8,541 nucleotides of DNA from Dehalococcoidia bacterium (GCA_021296015.1 JAGWBG010000042.1:1-8541); one strand, 5' to 3'; counted from the stretch's first letter, positions 1 to 6,269 are shown. Made by a program: numbers and translations. Notes: generated by a model not told the origin, from the sequence alone.

Positions 1-1022
1 CCTGCAAGACTCAGGCACTCCTCAAAGTAGTCTGCTGTGGCTCTGGAGCTGGTCAGCAGATTTGCGTCATAGAGTGGCAGGCCATAGTCCCTCACGAATC
101 GGCTACTCCGACGGGCGGGTAATTCGGGCAGTCCGGCCTTTATCTCATCTACCCAGGCAGGGTCAATGGTCAGAGGTGGCAAGTCCGGATCGGGAAAGTA
201 GCGGTAATCGTGGGCGTACTCTTTGCTCCGCTGTGATATGGTCACGTTCCGTTCCTCTACCCACCCTCGGGTGTCCTGGGCCACATTTCCGCCGTCCTCT
301 ACAATCCTGGTCTGCCGGTCCACCTCATACTTCAGAGCGTTGTAGACGGCCCGGAAGCTGTTCATATTCTTTACTTCCACCTTGGACATGAGACTGGTGC
401 TTCCCAAGGGCCGGATGCTCACGTTGGCGTCACATCGAAAGCTCCCGTCCTGCATGTTACCGGTGGATACCCCAAGGTACTGGAGGATGGAATGGACGGT
501 GTTCAGGTAGTGGCGAGCCTCGTCGGGGGAGCGCATGTCGGGCTCGCTCACTATCTCCATAAGAGGCACCCCGGAGCGGTGTACGTCCACTAGGCGATGG
601 GGTCCCCACTGAGACTCTCGGACGTGCTGGAGCTTGGCTACGTCCTCCTCCAGGTGCACCCGTGTGATTCCTACCTTGGCGGTGGGGCCGTCCGTCATCA
701 CCTCCACGTAGCCTTCTGAGGCTATGGGGGCGTCGTACTGGGAAATCTGGTAGCCCTTCATCAAGTCTGGGTAGGGATAGTTCTTCCTGTCGAACTTGGT
801 GTGGGTGGAAATGCGACAGTCCAAGGCGAGGCCCGTCATGATGGTGTACTCCACTGCCTTCCTGTTAATCACAGGAAGCACGCCGGGCATTCCCAGGCAT
901 ACGGGACACACCAGGCTATTGGGTGGCACTGTCTGGTACTCCGCACGGCAAGAGCAGAACATCTTGCTCTCCGTTAGAAGCTGGACGTGGACTTCAAGGC
1001 CGATTATGGTTTCGTATTCCAT
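1..1022 (-). CDS. gatB: Asp/Glu-tRNA(Asn/Gln) amidotransferase subunit B (partial, C-terminus beyond window)
   Basis: GatB is the kinase/transamidation subunit of cytoplasmic GatCAB, which converts mischarged Glu-tRNA(Gln) or Asp-tRNA(Asn) to Gln-tRNA(Gln) or Asn-tRNA(Asn). My translation of the minus strand gives 340 codons from an ATG at 1022, open to the window edge. Family signatures seen are GLEVHVQLLTESKMF near the N-terminus, zinc-type cysteines CxC (residues 23 and 25) and CxxC (39 and 42) followed by LGMPGVLPV, then YPYPDLMKGYQISQYD, DVHRSGVPLMEIVSEPD, DGSFRCDANVSIRP and KVEVKNMNSF. Full-length GatB is about 480 residues, so the C-terminal helical and YqeY-like tail (about 140 residues) is missing here only because the window ends. 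No ATG lies in frame just upstream. A distant in-frame TTG would fall within or before the predicted -10, so ATG 1022 is preferred although no good SD precedes it. It lies 70 nt downstream of pcm. Confidence 0.96.
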   Translation of the reverse strand, partial: MEYETIIGLEVHVQLLTESKMFCSCRAEYQTVPPNSLVCPVCLGMPGVLPVINRKAVEYTIMTGLALDCRISTHTKFDRKNYPYPDLMKGYQISQYDAPIASEGYVEVMTDGPTAKVGITRVHLEEDVAKLQHVRESQWGPHRLVDVHRSGVPLMEIVSEPDMRSPDEARHYLNTVHSILQYLGVSTGNMQDGSFRCDANVSIRPLGSTSLMSKVEVKNMNSFRAVYNALKYEVDRQTRIVEDGGNVAQDTRGWVEERNVTISQRSKEYAHDYRYFPDPDLPPLTIDPAWVDEIKAGLPELPARRSSRFVRDYGLPLYDANLLTSSRATADYFEECLSLA

Positions 1023-1039
1023 GGCGCTTTTCGCATTCC

Positions 1040-1069
1040 AGTATAACAAGCCCGGGCCGACAGTGGCAA
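1040..1069 (-). promoter_or_regulatory. Predicted sigma-70 promoter for gatB
   Basis: On the minus strand TTGCCA (1069-1064, 5/6 match to the -35 consensus) is followed after 18 nt by TATACT (1045-1040, 5/6 match to the -10). Transcription would start near 1033, leaving a leader of only about 11 nt before the gatB ATG. This would let gatB be expressed independently of pcm. It is a consensus match only. Confidence 0.5.
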
Positions 1070-1092
1070 CGAAGTTAGGCTTACAGTTCCTC

Positions 1093-1743
1093 TTACTTCT
1101 CAGGCCAGGCATCCCGCCCAATGAGAGGAACGAAGCGGCAGGGACCAAGGACATTTACCGTATGGCCTTCACTGGTCTTGACTACCCTTATAAGCTCCTG
1201 CTCCATTCGAGTCCCTACGGGAATCACCATTCGACCGCCTGCAGCCATTTGTGCCATCAGAGATTGGGGCAACTTGGGAGACCCGGCTGTGACTATAATT
1301 GTGTTGAAAGGCGAGTCTTCAGGTGCACCCAGGCGGTCGTCAGCCAGTCTGACTTCAACGTTCTTACATCCCAGGGAATCGAGAGTTGTGGCGGCCGTTC
1401 GCGCCAGACTGGAGATTCTTTCCAGAGTCAGGACAGTTCCCCGGGCCAGGAGGTGGGAGAGAATGGCTGCCTGGTAGCCGCTACCCGTACCCACCTCCAG
1501 CACCTTCTCGTCGCCCCTTAGCTCCAGCATACTGGTCATCAAGGCAATGATGTAAGGTTGGGATATGGTCTGCCCATTCCCTATGGGCAGGGCCACGTCT
1601 TTGTAGGCCATGTGACGCCCTTCGGAGGGTACGAAAAGCTCCCTTGGCACCTTTTCCATAGCCCTGAGGACCTTTTCGTCGTGTATTTCCTTTCGCAGGT
1701 TGTTGAAAAGGACCCGTTTCTCCCTTCCCATGCCCCCTTCCAT
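1093..1743 (-). CDS. pcm: Protein-L-isoaspartate O-methyltransferase
   Basis: Pcm is a cytoplasmic SAM-dependent repair enzyme that methylates isoaspartyl residues arising in ageing proteins so that they can revert to aspartate. From the ATG at 1743 it has 216 residues, the usual size (E. coli Pcm is about 208). The substrate-loop motif LPIGNGQTISQP lies at about residues 52-63, the SAM-binding motif I VLEVGTGSGYQ at about 81-91, and FVPL near the C-terminus. The usual GDG of the loop after motif I reads ADD, and the usual PFD reads PFN, both modest deviations. The start is uncertain. GTG 1752 would have a leader of under 10 nt from the predicted promoter. ATG 1743 has AAGGG 8 nt upstream, and ATG 1731 gives the N-terminus that aligns most simply with the family. 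It is followed by gatB after 70 nt on the same strand, a likely but loose transcription unit. Confidence 0.95.
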   Translation of the reverse strand: MEGGMGREKRVLFNNLRKEIHDEKVLRAMEKVPRELFVPSEGRHMAYKDVALPIGNGQTISQPYIIALMTSMLELRGDEKVLEVGTGSGYQAAILSHLLARGTVLTLERISSLARTAATTLDSLGCKNVEVRLADDRLGAPEDSPFNTIIVTAGSPKLPQSLMAQMAAGGRMVIPVGTRMEQELIRVVKTSEGHTVNVLGPCRFVPLIGRDAWPEK

Positions 1744-1767
1744 TGCCGTCACCCTTCGCTCACCTTC

Positions 1768-1796
1768 ACTATATCACCGCAAGAGGCCACTAACAA
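1768..1796 (-). promoter_or_regulatory. Predicted sigma-70 promoter for pcm
   Basis: On the minus strand TTGTTA (1796-1791, 4/6) and TATAGT (1773-1768, 5/6) are separated by 17 nt. The inferred start site near 1761 lies just upstream of the candidate pcm start codons, which argues against the farthest one (GTG 1752). Confidence 0.5.
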
Positions 1797-1833
1797 CAAT
1801 ATCCTCTCCGTCACTCAGGACAATTGTAAAGTT

Positions 1834-1870
1834 CCTTCTCGCGCCAGGGGAGAAGGTCAGGATGAGGGGG
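1834..1870 (+). repeat. Interspersed hairpin repeat, copy A
   Basis: A perfect 7-bp inverted repeat (CCTTCTC at 1834-1840 with GAGAAGG at 1850-1856, 9-nt loop) is followed by the tail TCAGGATGAGGGGG. The same architecture and nearly the same tail recur at 5929-5968 in the same orientation. Both copies are intergenic. The pattern resembles the short palindromic CCTTCTCCC/GGGAGAAGG-type interspersed elements I associate with Chloroflexota genomes (from memory). Its role is unknown. It lies between pcm and the small gene promoter. Confidence 0.6.
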
Positions 1871-1938
1871 AGGAAGCCGTAAGAAGGGACCTTGGGAGTG
1901 CCGATCCTGGAAAGCCCCGACCAATTCCGAGGTATCCG

Positions 1939-1967
1939 TTGATTTTTTTGCGTAAAAGCGGTTTAAT
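1939..1967 (+). promoter_or_regulatory. Predicted sigma-70 promoter for the small gene at 2007
   Basis: TTGATT (1939-1944, 4/6) and TTTAAT (1962-1967, 5/6) are separated by exactly 17 nt, in an AT-rich patch that stands out from its surroundings. The start site would be near 1974, giving a leader of about 33 nt with an AGGGGG Shine-Dalgarno element before ATG 2007. Confidence 0.5.
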
Positions 1968-2006
1968 ATCACTCATTAGAGAATAGCTCAAACCCAGGGG
2001 GAAAAT

Positions 2007-2234
2007 ATGCTGAACATTACCCTGTTTTGCCCTCACCATCTTGAGGATGAGACCATAGGGCTACCTGATAGCTACCGGTATTTCGAGGGGGAGATACAGT
2101 GCAATCCCACTTCCGGGGCAGCACCCCATCCCCTTGAAGTCTGGATTATTCGGGGATTGTTAGTTGACGTTGAGCGGTCCAGGCATTACGGTTTCACCTC
2201 CCCGGGAGATGAGTCGCCCTTCCGAAAGAGTTGA
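2007..2234 (+). CDS. Small hypothetical protein (75 aa), possible degenerate zinc-ribbon-like
   Basis: I do not recognise this protein with certainty. It is the only plus-strand ORF in the 440-bp gap between pcm and the metallopeptidase that has its own signals: a promoter-like element at 1939-1967 and AGGGGG 5 nt before the ATG. The product is soluble, with no membrane segment or signal peptide. It begins MLNITLFCPHHLEDE and continues with LPDSYRYFEGEIQC. Cys8, His10/His11, Cys32 and His41 could be the remains of a small metal-binding ribbon, because the spacing of the CPxH and the GEIxC segment recalls short single zinc-ribbon proteins. That is a speculative inference. The last 41 nt overlap the 3' end of the convergent metallopeptidase gene. 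It could also be a decayed gene or a chance ORF. Confidence 0.5.
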   Translation: MLNITLFCPHHLEDETIGLPDSYRYFEGEIQCNPTSGAAPHPLEVWIIRGLLVDVERSRHYGFTSPGDESPFRKS

Positions 2235-3534
2235 TGGCCTGCCCGCTGTGGCCCTTCGGCGCGTTGGACTCTGACAGGGTGCGCAGGTGTTCCTGGAACT
2301 CCTGATAGCTGCCGAAGCTGGCCATCGTCCTTATGAAATCTCCCAGAGAATCTGAGGTATCCCTCAGTCGCTGGACCTCACCACCTATGGGGCTTACGGA
2401 GGCCGGGCTGGCGGCGTAAGTGCCGTGGAAGGCGAAGTACGCCTGGTTCAGCTTTCGAATTTGGAAGCCGTTATCTACAAATAGCCGGCGGCGCTCCTCC
2501 ATATACGCCTCTGCATCCTCTATCCTTTCCGCTGCAAGCAACTCGTCCACTCTCAGCCGGGTCTCGCGCATCTCCTCTGGGAAGTCGAAAGCCGGCTGCT
2601 CCGGCTCTTTATCGGGGGACGTGCTTTGAGGAGGCGGCTCCAGCTTCTGTCCGGTTATGGACTCGTAGGCCCTGTCTCCCAACTCCCGTCCTGCCAGGTC
2701 GGCTGCCGTCTCGTTGAGCGTGTTCATCTCACTGCTGCTGAAGATATTCCAGCCAAGGGGACGGAAAAACCAGTAAATGTGAAGCCACTCGTGGACCGCG
2801 GTGATGGCGGCGTGGCGGAGGGACGAGTCGCTTCTGACTATGGTGGGATAGGTTGCTATACCACCAATGCCTGTCACCAGGGCCGAAAGGTCTTGTTCAC
2901 GGAAAATCTTCTCCTCCAGAGCGTCCATGTCTTCGACCCTCATCCCGGACTTGAGGAGCACCGTCTGTTTTCGCTCTATCCTGCCCCTGGGGGAGATTAC
3001 CAGGACCCTAGGAGGACTCGTCAGAGCTACGTCCACGGCAGGAAATATCAGCCCGATGCGGGATGAGAGACCCTCTTCCGTCAGGACGGTGCTAATCTCC
3101 GACTCTAGAGCCTCCTCGGCTTCCGCCCTGATGCCGGAGAGCCTCCCTCTCGCGTCGTCCAAGCGATTTTGCAAGTCCTCCACCCTTTCGCTCTGATACG
3201 TGGTCCCTGGCGAGTTGAGATGCCCGGTCTCGTGGGATGGACGAGATGTAATATCCGCCAACGACCTTTCCAGGTCCCGTATCTCCTGTCCAATCCTGAA
3301 GAACTCCTGTAGCTCATCCAACCTCTCTTGATGGCTTCGACGGTTCCAGGGTAGCAAGCTTCCCAGCTTGTGTACCCACTTATCCGGAAGGTTGGAAATC
3401 TCCCACGTTATGAGGTCATAGAGGTAGGGTGCTGCGGTCACCTCCACAGGAGAGAAGTGAGTCTCGCCTCCACCTATGAAGAGGATAGCCAGCGAAAGGA
3501 ATACAATAAGGAATGCTTTCTTCAGGCGACGCAT
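2194..3534 (-). CDS. Membrane-anchored zinc metallopeptidase-like protein (HExxH / NExxA)
   Basis: From ATG 3534 the product has 446 residues. It opens with a positively charged tip (MRRLKK) and a hydrophobic stretch at about residues 7-21, so it is probably a signal anchor or uncleaved signal peptide with the rest outside the membrane. A charged, coiled-coil-like segment spans about residues 65-150. The core has HEWLH at 248-252 and NETAADLAG at 274-282, the arrangement of a gluzincin zinc peptidase: two His ligands, a catalytic Glu, and a third ligand Glu 27 residues on. The pattern recalls the putative aminopeptidase family with HExxH ... NExxA, but the exact family is unproven. A Pro-rich linker (about 300-312) precedes a C-terminal helical part with LNQAYFAFHGTYA. 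The start is chosen because CAGGTG lies 5 nt upstream and a TATAGT -10 lies between it and the farther ATG at 3621. No linked substrate gene is visible. Confidence 0.85.
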   Translation of the reverse strand: MRRLKKAFLIVFLSLAILFIGGGETHFSPVEVTAAPYLYDLITWEISNLPDKWVHKLGSLLPWNRRSHQERLDELQEFFRIGQEIRDLERSLADITSRPSHETGHLNSPGTTYQSERVEDLQNRLDDARGRLSGIRAEAEEALESEISTVLTEEGLSSRIGLIFPAVDVALTSPPRVLVISPRGRIERKQTVLLKSGMRVEDMDALEEKIFREQDLSALVTGIGGIATYPTIVRSDSSLRHAAITAVHEWLHIYWFFRPLGWNIFSSSEMNTLNETAADLAGRELGDRAYESITGQKLEPPPQSTSPDKEPEQPAFDFPEEMRETRLRVDELLAAERIEDAEAYMEERRRLFVDNGFQIRKLNQAYFAFHGTYAASPASVSPIGGEVQRLRDTSDSLGDFIRTMASFGSYQEFQEHLRTLSESNAPKGHSGQAINSFGRATHLPGR

Positions 3535-3585
3535 CTGTACACCTGATTCCAGCATATCACAACGGATAGTTTGAGGTGATGGCAT

Positions 3586-3614
3586 ACTATATGTTGTTGA
3601 GTGGTTATGTGTAG
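3586..3614 (-). promoter_or_regulatory. Weak predicted promoter for the metallopeptidase gene
   Basis: A good -10 (TATAGT, minus strand 3591-3586) has only a poor -35 (CTACAC, 3614-3609) at 17-nt spacing. Transcription from here would begin near 3579 and give a leader of about 45 nt to ATG 3534. Confidence 0.3.
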
Positions 3615-3690
3615 GGAACATCTTCGGCTCAAGTGGGTTCCCATTGCGTTAATGACGTGCTTTTGGCTAAAATAAGGCGTTGGGAATTGG

Positions 3691-3718
3691 TGGACGATGG
3701 GAAAGGCCGAGATATAAT
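3691..3718 (+). promoter_or_regulatory. Predicted sigma-70 promoter for the EF-G-family gene
   Basis: A perfect TATAAT (3713-3718) is preceded, 16 nt away, by TGGACG (3691-3696, 4/6 match to TTGACA). The start site would be near 3725, about 50 nt before the start codon. It is divergent from the metallopeptidase promoter, and the two -10 elements are about 120 bp apart. Confidence 0.6.
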
Positions 3719-3776
3719 ATTCAGACCCTTCTCGTTATTCACCCACCTTTAGAACTGAAGGGAGATGGTGATACTC

Positions 3777-5822
3777 ATGATTGACATCGGTAAGCTACGC
3801 AACGTCGCGATTCTGGCGCATGGTGGAGCGGGGAAAACCTCGATCGCTGAAGCACTCATTTTCAACACCAAAGCCACAACCAGGCTCGGCAAGGTAGAAC
3901 ATGGCAACACAGTATCGGACTACGAGCCTGAGGAGGTGAAGCGCACCGGTAGCATCCAGACGGCCCTTGTTCCCTGCAACTGGAATGACCACAAGGTAAA
4001 CTTCCTTGATACCCCTCGGTATGATGATTTCATTGGCGAGGTCATTTCTGCGCTACGAGTAGTTGAAGGGGCTGTCATAGTGGTGGCGGCCCCCTCCGGG
4101 GTGGAGGTGGGCACGGAGCGAAGCTGGAGCAGGTGTGAAGAGGAAGGTATTCCACGTCTGATTTTCATTAACAAGATGGACAGGGAGAACGCCGATTTCT
4201 ACCGCTCCTTGGAGAGCATACAGGCCCAGTTCGGGAGAAAGTGTGTGCCTTTCCAGATACCCATAGGCGCAGAGCAAAGCTTCAAAGGGTTTGTAGACCT
4301 CCTCCGACTCCCTGATGAGGTCCCCGACGAAGTGGCCGAGCAGGTTACGGAGGCCAGAGAGCGCCTGATAGAGGGGGTTGCAGAGACCGACGACGCCCTG
4401 GTTGCCAAGTATCTTGAAGGGGAGGAGATTACCCAGGAAGAGCTCGCCCAAGGCATAAAGAAGGCGATATTATCGGGTGATATAGTGCCTGTTCTGGTTG
4501 GGTCATCCACGATGAACATAGGAATGGCGGAGCTTCTGGACGTGGTTGTGGATTGTTTGCCATCTCCCCTGGAGGGTAGGCAAGTATATGCCACCAACGT
4601 AGCTACCGGAGACCTGGAGGAGATAGACCACGACCCCGCAGCGCCACTTGCGGCTTCCGTGTTCAAGACCACCGCAGACCCGTTCGTCGGCAAACTGTCC
4701 GTCTTTCGGGTGTACGGAGGCACCCTGCAAAGCAACTCCGAAGTTTGGAACCAGTCCAGAGAGCAAGGGGAGCGCATAGGGCAGGTGTACGTTCTCCGAG
4801 GAAAGAATCAGGACCAGGCCCAGGAGATTGGGCCTGGTGACATTGGGGCCGTGTCCAAGCTGAATGCCACAGTTACGGGAGATACCTTGTGCCAGCGAGA
4901 CCACCGTATAGTCTTTGAGCCTGTAAGATTCCCAGTAGGGTATTACACCATGGCCGTTTCTCCCAAGACCAAGGCCGACGTGGAAAAGATGTCCTCGGCC
5001 CTCAGCCGCATAGTCGAGGAAGACCCGAGCCTGCGTGTCACCAGAGAACCCGACACCAGCGAGACCCTTGTCTCCGGCTTGGGTGATGCCCATATAGAGG
5101 TCAATATGGAGAGAATACGCCGGAAATTTGGCACCGATCTCGAGCTCCGGCTACCCAGGGTCCCTTATAAGGAGACCATAACCGCCGTAACCAGGGCCGA
5201 GTATAAACATAAGAAACAGACCGGCGGGCACGGCCAGTATGGTCATGTTCTTATACGTCTGGAACCCCTGGACCGAGGGGAGGGATTCTCGTTTGGAGAG
5301 GAGGTGGTCGGGGGTTCAGTCCCCAAAGAGTACATACCCTCGGTAGAAAAGGGAGTTGTCAAAACTCTCCAGGAGGGTGTGGTAGCGGGCTTTCCAGTGG
5401 TGGACGTGAAGGCTATCCTCTATGACGGCAGCTTCCATGACGTGGACTCTTCCGGCATCTGCTTCGAGATAGCCGGCTCCTATGCTATGAGAAAGGGCGT
5501 AAACGAAGCCCAACCAATCCTCCTTGAGCCGATTATGAAGCTTACCGTCACGGTTCCCGACAACTTCAGTGGTGAAATAATGGGCGACGTAAATAGCAAG
5601 AGGGGCAGGATTATGGGCATGGTCCCCGAGAACGGGGAGACGGTTATTGAGGCTGAAGTGCCCCAGGGTGAACTGCTTCGCTACGCTACCGATTTGCGAG
5701 CGTTGACCCAGGGTCGTGGCAGCTACGTCGTGGAGTTCAGCCATTACGAGGGGGTGCCTCAAAATATCACTCAGCGTGTGGTCGAAGAATCCAAGAAAGC
5801 CAGAGAGGCCGCAAGGGCGTAA
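3777..5822 (+). CDS. fusA: Elongation factor G-family GTPase (probable EF-G paralogue)
   Basis: EF-G drives GTP-dependent ribosomal translocation and, with RRF, recycling. This 681-residue protein covers all five domains: the G domain with P-loop AHGGAGKTS (residues 14-22), switch I ending in RTGSI, G3 as DTPRYDDF (78-85) and NKMD (132-135); domain II after about 285; domain III around SGLGDAHIEV; domain IV with GGHGQYGHV and SSGICFEIAGSYA; and the C-terminal domain with SKRGRIMGM and LTQGRG. The invariant DxxG glycine is Arg (codon CGG at 4017-4019), which is very unusual. Tyr in place of the EF-G His after it is typical of EF-G2-like paralogues. No rpsL, rpsG or tuf neighbours are present, which supports a paralogue rather than the main EF-G of the str operon. 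ATG 3777 is preferred over 3765 because GGTGAT sits 4 nt upstream and the protein then begins like its relatives. It ends in tandem stops, TAA TAG. Confidence 0.93.
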   Translation: MIDIGKLRNVAILAHGGAGKTSIAEALIFNTKATTRLGKVEHGNTVSDYEPEEVKRTGSIQTALVPCNWNDHKVNFLDTPRYDDFIGEVISALRVVEGAVIVVAAPSGVEVGTERSWSRCEEEGIPRLIFINKMDRENADFYRSLESIQAQFGRKCVPFQIPIGAEQSFKGFVDLLRLPDEVPDEVAEQVTEARERLIEGVAETDDALVAKYLEGEEITQEELAQGIKKAILSGDIVPVLVGSSTMNIGMAELLDVVVDCLPSPLEGRQVYATNVATGDLEEIDHDPAAPLAASVFKTTADPFVGKLSVFRVYGGTLQSNSEVWNQSREQGERIGQVYVLRGKNQDQAQEIGPGDIGAVSKLNATVTGDTLCQRDHRIVFEPVRFPVGYYTMAVSPKTKADVEKMSSALSRIVEEDPSLRVTREPDTSETLVSGLGDAHIEVNMERIRRKFGTDLELRLPRVPYKETITAVTRAEYKHKKQTGGHGQYGHVLIRLEPLDRGEGFSFGEEVVGGSVPKEYIPSVEKGVVKTLQEGVVAGFPVVDVKAILYDGSFHDVDSSGICFEIAGSYAMRKGVNEAQPILLEPIMKLTVTVPDNFSGEIMGDVNSKRGRIMGMVPENGETVIEAEVPQGELLRYATDLRALTQGRGSYVVEFSHYEGVPQNITQRVVEESKKAREAARA

Positions 5823-5852
5823 TAGTTTTCTCCAAGGCCGTGTGAGGGCTGT

Positions 5853-5911
5853 GCGCAGGGGTGAGGGGTGACTATTCCTTGCCCCTGCGCCGTCTAGCGC
5901 GACGGCAGGGG
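5853..5911 (+). terminator. Overlapping strong hairpins after the EF-G-family gene (terminator or 3' stability element)
   Basis: GCGCAGGGG (5853-5861) pairs perfectly with CCCCTGCGC (5882-5890). The stem extends inward through G-U and Watson-Crick pairs to about 5868/5875. The same CCCCTGC arm (5882-5888) can instead pair with GCAGGGG (5905-5911), enclosing GCCGTC/GACGGC (5889-5894 with 5901-5906). The two folds are therefore mutually exclusive. An exact 11-nt direct repeat, GCAGGGGTGAG, occurs at 5855-5865 and 5905-5915. There is no clear T-tract, so a classic intrinsic terminator is not proven. Position, about 30 nt after the stop codon, fits a 3' processing or Rho-assisted end. It may be part of a repeat cluster with the next element. 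Confidence 0.5.
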
Positions 5912-5928
5912 TGAGTCTTTCCAAAGTC

Positions 5929-5968
5929 CTTTCTCCCCTTTGTGGAAGAAGGTTAGGATGAGGGGGCG
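5929..5968 (+). repeat. Interspersed hairpin repeat, copy B
   Basis: CCTTTCTCC (5929-5937) can pair, imperfectly, with GGAAGAAGG (5944-5952), followed by TTAGGATGAGGGGG. The segment from GAAGG through AGGATGAGGGGG differs from copy A (1834-1870) at only one position. Both copies have the same orientation and are intergenic. The stem is more degraded here than in copy A. Confidence 0.6.
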
Positions 5969-6044
5969 TTCCAACGTGAATCTGCTACTCTAGCCATCCC
6001 ATTCACACATCAGTCAAAGACCCTAAGTTGTTAATTTGCATCAA

Positions 6045-6255
6045 GTGTGTCAAGGGGGGGAGTTTTGCAAAGCCTGCTCTCGCAAGTGTGACGAAAGTTA
6101 CCCAAGAGCCGCATGGGAGCAAGTAGCAAGGAATGTGAAGAACGTGATGAACCCTGTAATCGGAGTTCTTTGTGTCCCTGTTGCAGTAGGAATATAATAG
6201 GGGAATTCCCATGGTGAGTAGGAAACTTGCCTGATGACGTGTCGGTTTTGAGAAG
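6045..6255 (+). other. Structured non-coding segment, possible group II intron domain I-like remnant or leader RNA
   Basis: This 447-bp intergenic region has no credible ORF. Its right half contains several RNA-like stems: GUGAC-GAAA-GUUAC (6088-6101, a GNRA tetraloop hairpin), CCCA/TGGG (6101-6104 with 6114-6117), a perfect palindrome GGGAATTCCC (6201-6210), and GGTGAGT/ACTTGCC (about 6213-6231, 7 bp with two G-U pairs, loop AGGAA). The segment begins with GTGTG, the group II intron 5' consensus, and its purine-rich loops resemble group II domain I. No domain V, reverse transcriptase or 3' end is present, so at most it is a 5' fragment. A structured leader for the downstream operon is the main alternative, though the predicted promoter lies inside it. 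The call is inference. Confidence 0.3.
6170..6198 (+). promoter_or_regulatory. Predicted sigma-70 promoter for the ATPase/VWA-type operon
   Basis: A perfect TATAAT (6193-6198) lies 17 nt after TTGTGT (6170-6175, 3/6 match to the -35). Transcription would begin near 6205, at the GGGAATTCCC palindrome, with a leader of about 65 nt. The palindrome over the start site could be an operator or a 5' stability hairpin. Confidence 0.5.
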
Positions 6256-6269
6256 GAGCGGTGAACAAC

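Noticed and set aside
796..1521. Plus-strand ORF of 241 codons opposite gatB and pcm
   Set aside because: It lies antisense to two genes with strong family motifs, has no SD and encodes low-complexity sequence without a recognisable domain. It is a shadow ORF.
1920..1950. T-run at 1942-1949 as an intrinsic terminator
   Set aside because: No compact GC-rich hairpin directly precedes it, and the T-run fits better as part of the -35/spacer region of the small gene's promoter.
1774..1967. Minus-strand open frame upstream of pcm ending in a protein-like stretch (FTIVLSDGEDIVV)
   Set aside because: It has no ATG, GTG or SD-supported start, crosses the interspersed repeat, and overlaps the predicted pcm promoter. 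It could be the tail of a decayed gene, but that cannot be supported.
1558..1986. Plus-strand ORF of 142 codons overlapping the pcm 5' end and the intergenic repeat
   Set aside because: Half of it is antisense to pcm and the rest runs through the hairpin repeat. There is no promoter or SD at its start.
3534..3621. Longer N-terminus for the metallopeptidase from ATG 3621
   Set aside because: The extra 29 residues place a polar tail before the signal anchor, have no SD, and lie upstream of the TATAGT -10 element.
5316..5924. Minus-strand ORF of 202 codons opposite the 3' part of the EF-G-family gene
   Set aside because: It is antisense to conserved EF-G domains IV and V and encodes no recognisable motif.
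6061..6120. Possible cyclic-di-GMP riboswitch, suggested by GCAAAGCC
   Set aside because: The other conserved blocks of the GEMM aptamer in the right order and spacing are not visible.
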